Shown one piece after another: positions 16,319 to 24,065 of a stretch of DNA of 64,000 bases. The translations under genes and the position numbers were made by a program. The stretch is from positions 2,418,001 to 2,482,000 of the forward strand of contig NZ_CP029343.1 in NCBI RefSeq assembly GCF_003143515.1, given 5' to 3'. The stretch's first letter is position 1. Every line of letters starts with the position of its first letter. The notes under the pieces were generated by a model, which was not told the DNA's origin, did no database searches, and worked only from the letters and a program-made list of their open reading frames with translations. This DNA comes from Massilia oculi (GTDB lineage: Bacteria > Pseudomonadota > Gammaproteobacteria > Burkholderiales > Burkholderiaceae_D).

Positions 16319-17992
16319 TCAGCGGAAGCTGAGCGCCGCCGTCAGGTCGCCCGGCGGGCGGGCGCCGCGCGCTTCGAAGGCGGCGTTGCGGGTGGCCAGG
16401 CCCTCGAGCAGCGGCAGGCCATGCAGGCGCGTGATGAAGCGCAGGATCGAGGTTGTGTCGTAGAAATTGTGGTCGACCGCGCCGCGCTTGGCGTGCGGTG
16501 ACACCACGATCGCCGGGATGCGCGAGCCCGGGCCCCAGCGGTCGCCTTGCGGCGGCGCCACGTGGTCCCACCAGCCGCCGTTCTCGTCGAAGGTGATCAC
16601 CACCACCATGTCCTTCCACTGCGGCGATTTCTTCAGGTGCTCGATGATGTTGGCCACGTGGGCGTCGCCCGACTCGATGTCCGAGTAACCGGCGTGCAGG
16701 TTCAGGTTGCCCTGCGGCTTGTAGAAGGCCACCGCCGGCAGCTTGCCGGCGACGATGTCGGCGATGAACTTGTTGGAGATCGGGCTGTCGCCCAGGCCGC
16801 CGTCACGCAGGTGTTCCGCGCGTTCCTTCGTTCCCGGCGCAAACTGCTTGAAGTAATTGAACGGCTGGTGGTGGTACTGGAAGTTCGGCCGTTCGCCGGC
16901 GCCGCGGCCGTCGAGCGCCGCCTGCATGCCGCCGCCATACCAGGCCCAGCTCACGCCCTTCCGCGACAGCAGGTGGCCGATCGTGTCATAGGTCTGCGGC
17001 GGCAGGGTCGAGGCGTCCGCGGGGTCGGCGTGCAGCGGGTCGCCGTCGAAGGCCGGACGCACCCAGCTCGGCTGGTACGGCGGCGCCATCGTGTTGACGG
17101 CGTAGCCATCGGGCGTCATCGCGCCGTTGCGCACGAACTTCGGCTTGCCGTCCAGCGCCGAGGCCGGCGAATCGGGGGCCAGCGCCAGGCGCACGCCCTG
17201 CGGGCCGTCTTCCAGCACCGCGATCTTGCTCTTCGCCGCCGTCTCGGCCGCATTGAAGTATTCGGGCACGCGGCCGCTGATCAGGAACTGGTGGTTCAGG
17301 TAGGAGCCGCCGAAAGCCGCCATGAAGAAGTTGTCGCACAGGGTGAACTCGCGCGCGATCTGGTACAGGCCCAGGTTCTTCGAGGTCTCGCCGTAATACC
17401 CCATCACCATGCCGCCGGCGTCGGACCAGGCGGCAAAGCCGTCGTTGCGGCCGCCATTGATCTGCATCTGGTTGTGGTAGAACTGGTGCACCAGGTCGCG
17501 CGTGATCACGCCTTCCGGCAGCGGCCTGCCTTCCGCATCCGTCAGCTTGTACGGCGCGTTCGGCAGGTTGGCCGACTGGGCTTCGGTGGTGATGTAGTCC
17601 TTGCCGCCGATGTTCTGGCGGCCCGGCACCACGCCGCCCCAGGCCTTGGGCAAGGTCGGCAGGATCGAGCCATCGCGGTCGCGCTGCTGGACGCTGGCTG
17701 CCGGCACGCTCGCCAGCGGCACGGCCAGGCCGGGGAAGTCGGCGAACAGGTTGTTGAAGCTGCGGTTTTCCAGGTAGATCACGACGACGTTCTTGACGTG
17801 GGCGCGCAGCTTGGCGTCGAGCGATCCCCTGGCGGCGGGCTTTGCCGGCGCTGCGGCCGCATTCGTCACACCGGGCAGGCTGGCGGCGGCGCCGACCGCG
17901 GCGGCGGCCTGGAAGATGCGCCGGCGCGTGGGGTTCTCTGGCTGGATGGACGCCTCGGGTCCGCGGTGTTGCTCTCGCTCTTGATCTTGCAC
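16319..17992 (-). CDS. Tat-exported phosphoesterase / acid phosphatase
   Basis: A 557-residue member of the phosphoesterase family that includes AcpA-type acid phosphatases and phospholipases C. A Tat-type signal (RRRIFQAAAAVGAAASLPG) starts near residue 23. Catalytic blocks visible: YLENRSFNNLFADFPG (the conserved ENRSF), VITFDENGGWWDHVAPP (metal-binding DE and DH) and RIPAIVVSPHAKRGAVDHNF. The start is a GTG at 17992 behind AAGAGGAG. It is probably periplasmic and releases phosphate or cleaves phospholipid head groups; the exact substrate is unclear. Single-gene unit ended by a terminator. Confidence 0.88.
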   Translation of the reverse strand: MQDQEREQHRGPEASIQPENPTRRRIFQAAAAVGAAASLPGVTNAAAAPAKPAARGSLDAKLRAHVKNVVVIYLENRSFNNLFADFPGLAVPLASVPAASVQQRDRDGSILPTLPKAWGGVVPGRQNIGGKDYITTEAQSANLPNAPYKLTDAEGRPLPEGVITRDLVHQFYHNQMQINGGRNDGFAAWSDAGGMVMGYYGETSKNLGLYQIAREFTLCDNFFMAAFGGSYLNHQFLISGRVPEYFNAAETAAKSKIAVLEDGPQGVRLALAPDSPASALDGKPKFVRNGAMTPDGYAVNTMAPPYQPSWVRPAFDGDPLHADPADASTLPPQTYDTIGHLLSRKGVSWAWYGGGMQAALDGRGAGERPNFQYHHQPFNYFKQFAPGTKERAEHLRDGGLGDSPISNKFIADIVAGKLPAVAFYKPQGNLNLHAGYSDIESGDAHVANIIEHLKKSPQWKDMVVVITFDENGGWWDHVAPPQGDRWGPGSRIPAIVVSPHAKRGAVDHNFYDTTSILRFITRLHGLPLLEGLATRNAAFEARGARPPGDLTAALSFR

Positions 17993-18069
17993 GTATTGCT
18001 CCTCTTGCTGTCGGCCCTGGCGGCCGCGAAGGAACTATTATCCGCGCAATTTACGAATGGAAACAATCA

Positions 18070-18244
18070 GGAACAAATAAAGTGGGGTGCGTCAACGAGG
18101 CGTCACATTTCGAGGGCACAATGCAAGTGCTCCTAGGGAAGGGCACTTGGCGGTGTACACCGCCCTACCGGCGCCGGCGGTCGGGAAACATACCGGCACC
18201 AATTTCTCTTAATGCAGGCCCACATGTGTGGGCCTGCATTTTTT
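18070..18244 (+). ncRNA. Candidate small RNA ending in a strong terminator
   Basis: This plus-strand stretch has no gene in front of it, yet ends in a long hairpin with a T-run at 18211-18246. It holds two further hairpins: AAGTGC/GCACTT (18125-18130 with 18143-18148) and the perfect GGCGGTGTACACCGCC at 18149-18164. Flanking genes are both on the minus strand. The 5' end is a guess; no convincing promoter was found. Confidence 0.4.
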
Positions 18245-18246
18245 CC
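18211..18246 (+). terminator. Intrinsic terminator (14-bp stem)
   Basis: AATGCAGGCCCACA (18211-18224) pairs with TGTGGGCCTGCATT (18227-18240) across a TG loop, followed by TTTT on the plus strand. The minus side lacks a T-run, so it works best for plus-strand transcription, where no protein gene precedes it. It could also weakly end the minus-strand GyrI-like gene. Confidence 0.75.
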
Positions 18247-18255
18247 AGCCCCGCT

Positions 18256-18726
18256 TCAGCCGTATAGCGGAATCAGGATGTCGTAGGCATTGTCTGGCCG
18301 TGCATCGTTGTCGACCGTCGGCGTGTAGCGGCGGTCGTAGCGCTCGAGGCGGATGCCGTCCTCGTCTTCTTCCATCCCCAATTGCTCCATGGTCGCGATG
18401 CCGGTCACGGTGCTGGCCTGGGCGTGCACCATGGGGCCGCGATGGGTCATCAGGGCGTAGCGACGTTCCGGGATACGGATGCCGATCATGCCGGGAGGAA
18501 GGTTGTTGAGGTCGGCAACGGCGACGGCGATGCATTCGAGTTTCATGCCGCCATATTGCGGCATGCGCACGCCATAGTGCAGGCCATCGGTCTCGCCCAG
18601 CTCCGCCTCGCGGGCAAGGAAGGATTTCCAGATCTCTGGCAACTCCGTTTCCAGCACCGAGGCGGGCCCTGCGACAGGCAGCCCGGCGAGCTTCATTTCA
18701 GGTAGTGTAACGGTTGAGATGTGCAT
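18256..18726 (-). CDS. GyrI-like / effector-binding domain protein
   Basis: A 156-residue stand-alone SOUL/GyrI-type effector-binding domain, recognised by its opening strand (LPEMKLAGLPVAGP), a mid YGVRMPQYGG block, the MIGIRIPERRYALMTHRGPM strand, and the closing ERYDRRYTPTVDND and YDILIPL strands. Such domains bind small hydrophobic ligands, and stand-alone versions are of unknown role. There is no DNA-binding part. It appears monocistronic, divergent from the O-methyltransferase with 104 bases between starts. Confidence 0.8.
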   Translation of the reverse strand: MHISTVTLPEMKLAGLPVAGPASVLETELPEIWKSFLAREAELGETDGLHYGVRMPQYGGMKLECIAVAVADLNNLPPGMIGIRIPERRYALMTHRGPMVHAQASTVTGIATMEQLGMEEDEDGIRLERYDRRYTPTVDNDARPDNAYDILIPLYG

Positions 18727-18830
18727 GATAGTGGCTTGCTAATGGACGAAAAGATTATAGCCTTATCTCTTCGACAAGATTAGCATCCGCGCAATCGTGC
18801 GGATCGATTTCTCGTGTCAAAAGGAGAACA

Positions 18831-19418
18831 ATGTTGCCTACCTCACTCAAAGCCCTGCTGAAAGAGCTGGAAACCCATGGCGTCAGCCATGACGCGGTCC
18901 CCGCCAACCGCGCGCGACGCCTGCTCAACATCACCCACGACACCGGCGAATTCCTGGCGGTGCTGGTGCGCGCCATGGGCGCCCGCCGCATCCTCGAGAT
19001 CGGCACCTCGAACGGCTATTCCACCTTGTGGCTGGCCGACGCCGCGCAAGGCATCAACGGCAGCGTCACCACAGTCGAGCTGTCGGCCGAGAAGGTTGCG
19101 CTGGCGCGCGAGAATTTTGCGCGCGCGTCTTTACAGGATCGCATCGTGCAGGTCGAAGGCCAGGCCGCCGACTTCCTGGCCAGCAGCGCCGACGAATCGT
19201 TCGACCTGCTTTTCCTCGACTCCGAACGCAGCGCCTACCTCGGCTGGCTGCCGCACATCGAACGCATCCTGCGTCCGGGCGGGCTGGTAGTGGTCGACAA
19301 CGCCACCTCGCACGCCCAGGAACTGGCGCCCTTCATGCAGGCGCTGCGCTGCGCGTCCGGCTGGAGCACCAGCCTGGTCCCGGTGGGCAAGGGCGAGTTC
19401 CTGGCGACCAAGCATTGA
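18831..19418 (+). CDS. O-methyltransferase family protein
   Basis: A 195-residue SAM-dependent methyltransferase of the catechol-O-methyltransferase-like (Methyltransf_3/24) group: SAM site RILEIGTSNGYSTLWLADA, acidic VTTVELSAEKV, DLLFLDSERSAYLGWLPH with the metal-binding Asp, and LRPGGLVVVDNATSHAQEL. AAAAGGAGAACA precedes the ATG. The substrate is unknown. It stands alone. Confidence 0.9.
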   Translation: MLPTSLKALLKELETHGVSHDAVPANRARRLLNITHDTGEFLAVLVRAMGARRILEIGTSNGYSTLWLADAAQGINGSVTTVELSAEKVALARENFARASLQDRIVQVEGQAADFLASSADESFDLLFLDSERSAYLGWLPHIERILRPGGLVVVDNATSHAQELAPFMQALRCASGWSTSLVPVGKGEFLATKH

Positions 19419-19537
19419 TGCCACCTGGTTCCGGCGCCTGTGCAGTTCAGGCACGGTTTTGTGCAGTCCATCGCACGGCGCGCGCAAGGCAAGGACGCGC
19501 TCCCTAGAATGGTTTCATCAACTTACCGGAGACCACC

Positions 19538-20167
19538 ATGAAACGCGCCGCCATCGCCGCCCTTCTCGCCCTTGCCTCCCTGTCGGCCCAAGCCGCCGAC
19601 CAAGTGCGCAACGTCACGCCGTTCAAGACCATCGACGCGCGCGGCCCGGTCAGCCTGGTGGTCGAGGTGGGCAAGGCCCATTCGGTGCGGGTCGAAGGCA
19701 ACCAGAAATTCATCGACCGCGTCACGACCGAAGTCGTGAACGGCGAGCTGCGCCTGGGCTTCGAAGACAAGAACAGGAACAACGTCAATATCAAGGATGG
19801 CGAGCGGGTCGTCGTCACCATGCCCGAACTCGCCAGCTTCCGCGGCGAAGGCGCCGGCCTGATGGTGCTGAATAACGTTCGCGGCGATAACTTCGACGTC
19901 AACTACCGCGGCGCCGGCAGCCTGCAGATGAATGGCCGCGTAGGCCACCTGCGCCTGAACGCCGAGGGCGTGGGCGAAGTCGTGGCCAAGGACCTGGTGG
20001 CCCAGGATGCCGACGTCACCTTCCGCGGCATCGGCGAAGTGTCGGTGCACGCCAGGAACCGGCTCAACGCCAGCGTGCAGGGCCTGGGCAACCTGACCTA
20101 TTACGGCCAGCCGCGTTCGGTCAGCCGCTCGGTGTCGGGCATCGGCAACGTCACCGCCGCCAAATAA
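19538..20167 (+). CDS. Exported head GIN domain (DUF2807) protein
   Basis: A 209-residue protein with a Sec signal (AAIAALLALASLSAQA) and a repetitive beta-helical DUF2807 domain: FKTIDARGPVSLVVEVGKAH opens the first strand turn and the fold closes with QGLGNLTYYGQPRSVSRSVS and GIGNV. These are putative auto-transporting adhesin-like or cell-envelope proteins of unknown role. GGAG lies at -13. It is convergent with the DUF4326 gene. Confidence 0.88.
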   Translation: MKRAAIAALLALASLSAQAADQVRNVTPFKTIDARGPVSLVVEVGKAHSVRVEGNQKFIDRVTTEVVNGELRLGFEDKNRNNVNIKDGERVVVTMPELASFRGEGAGLMVLNNVRGDNFDVNYRGAGSLQMNGRVGHLRLNAEGVGEVVAKDLVAQDADVTFRGIGEVSVHARNRLNASVQGLGNLTYYGQPRSVSRSVSGIGNVTAAK

Positions 20168-20214
20168 CGCCGCACACTCCCTCCGCAGGGTTGGCAGCTC
20201 CGCTGCCGACGCGG

Positions 20215-20541
20215 TTACCGGTTGACCAGGTCGAGCAATACCTGCGCATGGCAAGGTCCGTCGAGCCGGCACCAGCAAGCCAGGTGGTGCCCGCGCAGGA
20301 TGCTCTGCGCTTCTTGCGCCAGCTGGCGGCCGTCGGGATCGTCGCTCAGCCAGCGGCGATAGGCGGCAACCGCCTCTTCCACTGTCGGCATCGCCACGTA
20401 GCGCCCGACCGGCGTGCCCGGCGCCACCTCGGGCAACACCGAGAAGGGATTGCCCCAGCGGCCCGGACGCGCCACCGAAATCGTGTTCGGCGGCATACGC
20501 CAGCCCTTCTTGCGACTCAATTGCACACGGTGTGGCGTCAT
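20215..20541 (-). CDS. DUF4326 protein
   Basis: A 108-residue protein matching DUF4326: VQLSRKKGWRMPPNTISVAR and PGRWGNPF, then EAVAAYRRWL and a C-terminal LRGHHLACWCRLDGPCHAQV with a Cys/His cluster that could bind metal. The family is common in phages and bacteria and has no established function. Start ATG at 20541. Convergent with the DUF2807 gene. Confidence 0.85.
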   Translation of the reverse strand: MTPHRVQLSRKKGWRMPPNTISVARPGRWGNPFSVLPEVAPGTPVGRYVAMPTVEEAVAAYRRWLSDDPDGRQLAQEAQSILRGHHLACWCRLDGPCHAQVLLDLVNR

Positions 20542-20588
20542 CGGCTTTCCTCATGATGGATACGCGCCGGCTCTTCCGGCGCAAGCCA

Positions 20589-20909
20589 TCATACCGGGGC
20601 CAGGCGCTCCTGCATCGACTGCGCGCCAGCGCTGCCGCAAGTGGACGCGAGGAACTCCATCAAGCGCTGCAGTGTCTCCAGGCGCGCCGCATAGATGATG
20701 TAGCGGCCCTGCTGGCGCGGTGACACCAGGCCGGCATGGGTGAGTTCCTTCAAGTGGAAAGACAGCGACGAGGCCGGCATTTCGAGGGCGGCGGCGATGT
20801 TGCTGGCGGACTGGCCCTGGGGACCGGCCTGCACCAGCAGGCGGAAGGCGGCGAAGCGCGACTCCTGGGCGAGCGCGGAAAGCGCCGCGATGGCGAGATT
20901 GGTTTGCAT
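20589..20909 (-). CDS. ArsR-family HTH regulator
   Basis: A 106-residue winged-helix repressor. ALSALAQESRFAAFRLLVQA opens the ArsR fold, SNIAAALEMPASSLSFHLKE is the recognition helix region, and LVSPRQQGRYIIYAA is the wing. I use the ATG at 20909, the usual length; the frame stays open upstream to 21131 but crosses a likely operator. There is no ArsR metal-binding CxC motif. It lies directly downstream of cydX in the same direction, and a spaced inverted repeat lies in its upstream region. Confidence 0.87.
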   Translation of the reverse strand: MQTNLAIAALSALAQESRFAAFRLLVQAGPQGQSASNIAAALEMPASSLSFHLKELTHAGLVSPRQQGRYIIYAARLETLQRLMEFLASTCGSAGAQSMQERLAPV

Positions 20910-20913
20910 GCGA

Positions 20914-20981
20914 ACAGTATTCTTTCGATTCAAGGGCCCGCGCGTCGATGCTGGAGCCACGGTTCGAATACTGTCGAAAGA
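20914..20981. promoter_or_regulatory. Spaced inverted repeats upstream of the ArsR gene
   Basis: ACAGTATTC (20914-20922) recurs inverted as GAATACTGT (20966-20974), and TCTTTCGA (20921-20928) recurs inverted as TCGAAAGA (20974-20981). The block sits just upstream of the ArsR ATG (20909), the expected place for autorepression. Candidate operator pair, from sequence symmetry only. Confidence 0.5.
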
Positions 20982-21039
20982 CTTTGACAGGGTGATGACA
21001 AAACGCGCGCCGGGACCAGCGCCCCGGCGCGCATCACCG

Positions 21040-21216
21040 TCAGGCGCGCTTGCGCAGCGCTTCCTGCGTCGGCCCGGATACGGGCAGCACGGACGGATTC
21101 CTCTGCTTGGCAGCGGTGGCGACCGCCGCATCGTCCATCAGCTCATACCACATCGCGTTCAGCACGCCGAACGCCGCTGCCAGCGGCAGTCCCAACAACC
21201 AGGCGAAATACCACAT
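21040..21216 (-). CDS. cydX: Cytochrome bd small subunit CydX
   Basis: A 58-residue membrane protein beginning MWYFAWLLGLPLAAAFGVLN followed by AMWYE, the hallmark of CydX/YbgT, a single-helix subunit that stabilises the cytochrome bd oxidase haems. The C-terminal ~30 residues extend beyond typical CydX. It follows cydB by 23 bases and closes the operon. I chose the ATG at 21216, which gives the family start; the long upstream open frame is a cydB shadow. Confidence 0.93.
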   Translation of the reverse strand: MWYFAWLLGLPLAAAFGVLNAMWYELMDDAAVATAAKQRNPSVLPVSGPTQEALRKRA

Positions 21217-21239
21217 GATGGTGTCCTTTCTTTCTTCGA

Positions 21240-22397
21240 TTAGTAGGCGTGGCCCTGGCCATCGCGGATGTCGGTCGGATTCACCTTGCCCCACAAGACC
21301 TTGTAGACCCAGCTGGTGTACATGATGATCAGCGGCAGGAAGATGCAGGCGCAGAACAGCATGATGAACAGGGTCAGGTGGCTCGAGGAGGAATCCCACA
21401 CCGTCAGGCTGGCCTGCGGCTGGATCGACGAGGGCAGGATGAAGGGGAACATCGAGGCGCCCACGCTCAGCACGATGCCGGCGACCGACAGGCTCGAGGC
21501 CAGCATCGCCACGCCTTCCTTGCGCTTGACCAGCGCCATCCAGGCCAGCAGCGCGCCGACGATGCCGGCGGCGGGCGCCAGCTGGGTCCAGGAATGGGCC
21601 GCATAGTTGGCGAACCAGGCGCCGGCGACATTCGCCTGCACGGTCTTGAACAGCGGATTCGATGGACCGGTCGTCACCAGCTCGCTGCTGATGCGGTAGC
21701 CGTCGACCACGTTCCACAGCAGCACGCCGGCCACGGCGTACAGCGCCACCGTGGCGAGCGCCGCGCGGATGCCCCAGGCGCGCGCACGGCTGGCCACCAG
21801 GCCGTCGGTCTTGAGCACCAGCCAGGCCGCGCCATGCATCACCAGCATCGCCACCGACACCAGGCCGCACAGCAGCGCGAACGGATTCAGGAGCCCGAAG
21901 AAGCCGCCTTCATAAAAAATCTGCATGTCGGGCTGGATGCGGAACGGCACGCCCTGCAGCACATTGCCCATGGCGACGCCGAAGATCAGCGCCGGCACGA
22001 AGCCGCCGACGAACAGGGCCCAGTCCCAGGCCGCGCGCCATTGGCTGCTGTCACGCTTGCTGCGGTATTTGAAGCCGACCGGGCGCAGGATCAGCGCCAG
22101 CAGCACGGCCGCCATGGCGAGATAAAAGCCCGAGAACGAGACCGCGTACAGCTGCGGCCAGGCGGCGAAGATGGCGCCGCCGCCCAGCACCAGCCAGACC
22201 TGGTTGCCTTCCCACACGGGGCCGACGGTGTTGATGACGACGCGCCGTTCGAGGTCGGTCCTGGCCACGAAAGGCAGCAGGGTGCCGGTGCCGAGGTCGA
22301 AGCCGTCGGTGACGGCAAAGGCGACCAGCAGGACGCCCAGCAGCGCCCACCAGATGACACGCAGGGTGTCGTAGTCGAGAAGCATATGAAGAATCAT
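21240..22397 (-). CDS. cydB: Cytochrome bd ubiquinol oxidase subunit II
   Basis: CydB, 385 residues, pairs with CydA to form the haem b558/b595/d quinol oxidase used at low oxygen. Family blocks: LRVIWWALLGVLLVAFAVTD, GFDLGTGTLLPFV, VINTVGPVWEGNQVWLVLGG, FAAWPQLYA and the C-terminal PLIIMYTSWVYKVLWGKV. Eight or nine membrane helices are expected. The ATG at 22397 follows the cydA stop by 4 bases, and GGAA precedes it. Confidence 0.96.
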   Translation of the reverse strand: MILHMLLDYDTLRVIWWALLGVLLVAFAVTDGFDLGTGTLLPFVARTDLERRVVINTVGPVWEGNQVWLVLGGGAIFAAWPQLYAVSFSGFYLAMAAVLLALILRPVGFKYRSKRDSSQWRAAWDWALFVGGFVPALIFGVAMGNVLQGVPFRIQPDMQIFYEGGFFGLLNPFALLCGLVSVAMLVMHGAAWLVLKTDGLVASRARAWGIRAALATVALYAVAGVLLWNVVDGYRISSELVTTGPSNPLFKTVQANVAGAWFANYAAHSWTQLAPAAGIVGALLAWMALVKRKEGVAMLASSLSVAGIVLSVGASMFPFILPSSIQPQASLTVWDSSSSHLTLFIMLFCACIFLPLIIMYTSWVYKVLWGKVNPTDIRDGQGHAY

Positions 22398-22401
22398 GTC
22401 G

Positions 22402-24027
22402 TTATTCCGTAGTGAGAGTCTGCGCAGTAATCATTGGCGCAGTGCGCATTGCCGGCGTGGCGCCGACCAGGGGGCTGTGGGCGCCGGGCGAATGCTCGAC
22501 CTCCTCTTCGGGACCCTTGCGGATCGCCCCCAGCATCAGCTTCATCTCGACCACGATCAGGATCGAGTACAGCACCACGAAGCCGACCAGGGTGGCCAGT
22601 ACGGTCTGGATGCCGATGTTCGACACCGCGACCGCGGTCGGCAGCACGCCTTCGACGGCCCATGGCTGGCGACCCAGTTCGGCCACGATCCAGCCGGCTT
22701 CGGCGGCGATCCACGGCAGCGGGATCGACCACACGGCCACTTTCAGCAGCCATGGATGGGCATCGAGGCGGCGCCGCGCCGACAGCCAGAAGAACACCGC
22801 GGTGAGCACGATGAAGTAGATGCCGAGGCCGACCATGACGCGGAACGACCAGAACAGCGGCGCCACCTGCGGCACGGTGTCGTTGGCGGCCTGCTGGATC
22901 TGCGCATCGGTAGCCTGGCGCGGATCGTCGACGTAGCGCTTGAGCAGCAGCGCATAGCCCAGCACCTTGCTGTTCTCTTCGAACCTGGCCTGCAGTTCGG
23001 CCGGCACGGGGCCCTTGCCGCCAAGGGCGCGGATTCTCTCCAGCGCGTCATAGGCCAGGATGCCCTGGCGCACGCGCACCTCGGCCAGCTTGACCAGGTC
23101 GTTGATGCCCGGGATCTCGCTGGAGAGCGAACGGGTGCCGATCAGGCCCATCACCCAGGGTATGTGGATGGCGTAGTGGGTTTCGCGCGCACCCTGGTCC
23201 GGGAAGCCCACCGCGGTGAAGGCGGCCGGCGCCGGCTGGGTATCCCACATGGCTTCGACCGCGGCCAGCTTCATGTGCTGGTGCTCGGTGGCCAGGTAGC
23301 CGCTTTCGTCGCCCAGCACCACCACCGACAGCGAGGCGGCCAGGCCGAACGAGGCGGCCACCGTCATCGAACGCTTGGCCAGCTCGATGTGACGGCCCTT
23401 GAGCAGGTACCAGGCCGAGACGCCGAGCACGAACAGCGCGGCGATCACGTAGCCGGCCGACACGGTGTGCACGAACTTGGCCTGCGCCACCGGATTGGCC
23501 AGCACCGCGCCGAAGTCCGACACTTCCATGCGCATGGTCTGCGGATTGAGCGACGCGCCGACCGGGTTCTGCATCCAGCCGTTGGCGATCAGGATCCACA
23601 GCGCCGAGAAGTTGGTGCCGATGGCGGTCAGCCAGGTCACCATCAGGTGCTGGCGCTTCGACAGCCTGTCCCAGCCGAAGAAGAACAGGCCGACGAACGT
23701 CGCTTCGAGGAAGAACGCCATCAGGCCTTCGATGGCCAGCGGTGCGCCGAACACGTCGCCGACGTAGTGGCTGTAGTAGCTCCAGTTCATCCCGAACTGG
23801 AACTCCATCACCAGGCCGGTCGAGACGCCGATGGCGAAGTTAATCCCGAACAGCACGCCCCAGAACTTGGTCATCTGGCGCCAGATCGGGCGGCCGGTCA
23901 TCACGTACACGGTTTCCATGATGGCGATGACCATCGACAGCCCCAGTGTCAGGGGAACGAACAAAAAGTGGTACAGCGCCGTGAGGGCGAACTGTAGTCG
24001 GGAGAGCCCGACGACGTCGAGATCCAT
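22402..24027 (-). CDS. cydA: Cytochrome bd ubiquinol oxidase subunit I
   Basis: CydA, 541 residues, carries the haems and the quinol site. The haem b595 ligand His lies in TALYHFLFVPLTLGLS (H20), the b558 ligand His in FVHTVSAGYVIAALFVLGV, and the Met ligand in SFRVMVGLGIYF. The GDESGY and periplasmic Q-loop regions are present; the Q loop is the short form. AAAGGA precedes the ATG. It follows cydC by 38 bases. Confidence 0.96.
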   Translation of the reverse strand: MDLDVVGLSRLQFALTALYHFLFVPLTLGLSMVIAIMETVYVMTGRPIWRQMTKFWGVLFGINFAIGVSTGLVMEFQFGMNWSYYSHYVGDVFGAPLAIEGLMAFFLEATFVGLFFFGWDRLSKRQHLMVTWLTAIGTNFSALWILIANGWMQNPVGASLNPQTMRMEVSDFGAVLANPVAQAKFVHTVSAGYVIAALFVLGVSAWYLLKGRHIELAKRSMTVAASFGLAASLSVVVLGDESGYLATEHQHMKLAAVEAMWDTQPAPAAFTAVGFPDQGARETHYAIHIPWVMGLIGTRSLSSEIPGINDLVKLAEVRVRQGILAYDALERIRALGGKGPVPAELQARFEENSKVLGYALLLKRYVDDPRQATDAQIQQAANDTVPQVAPLFWSFRVMVGLGIYFIVLTAVFFWLSARRRLDAHPWLLKVAVWSIPLPWIAAEAGWIVAELGRQPWAVEGVLPTAVAVSNIGIQTVLATLVGFVVLYSILIVVEMKLMLGAIRKGPEEEVEHSPGAHSPLVGATPAMRTAPMITAQTLTTE

Positions 24028-24065
24028 GGTGAATCCTTTCTTATTGGTGAATCGATGTTGGTTGT

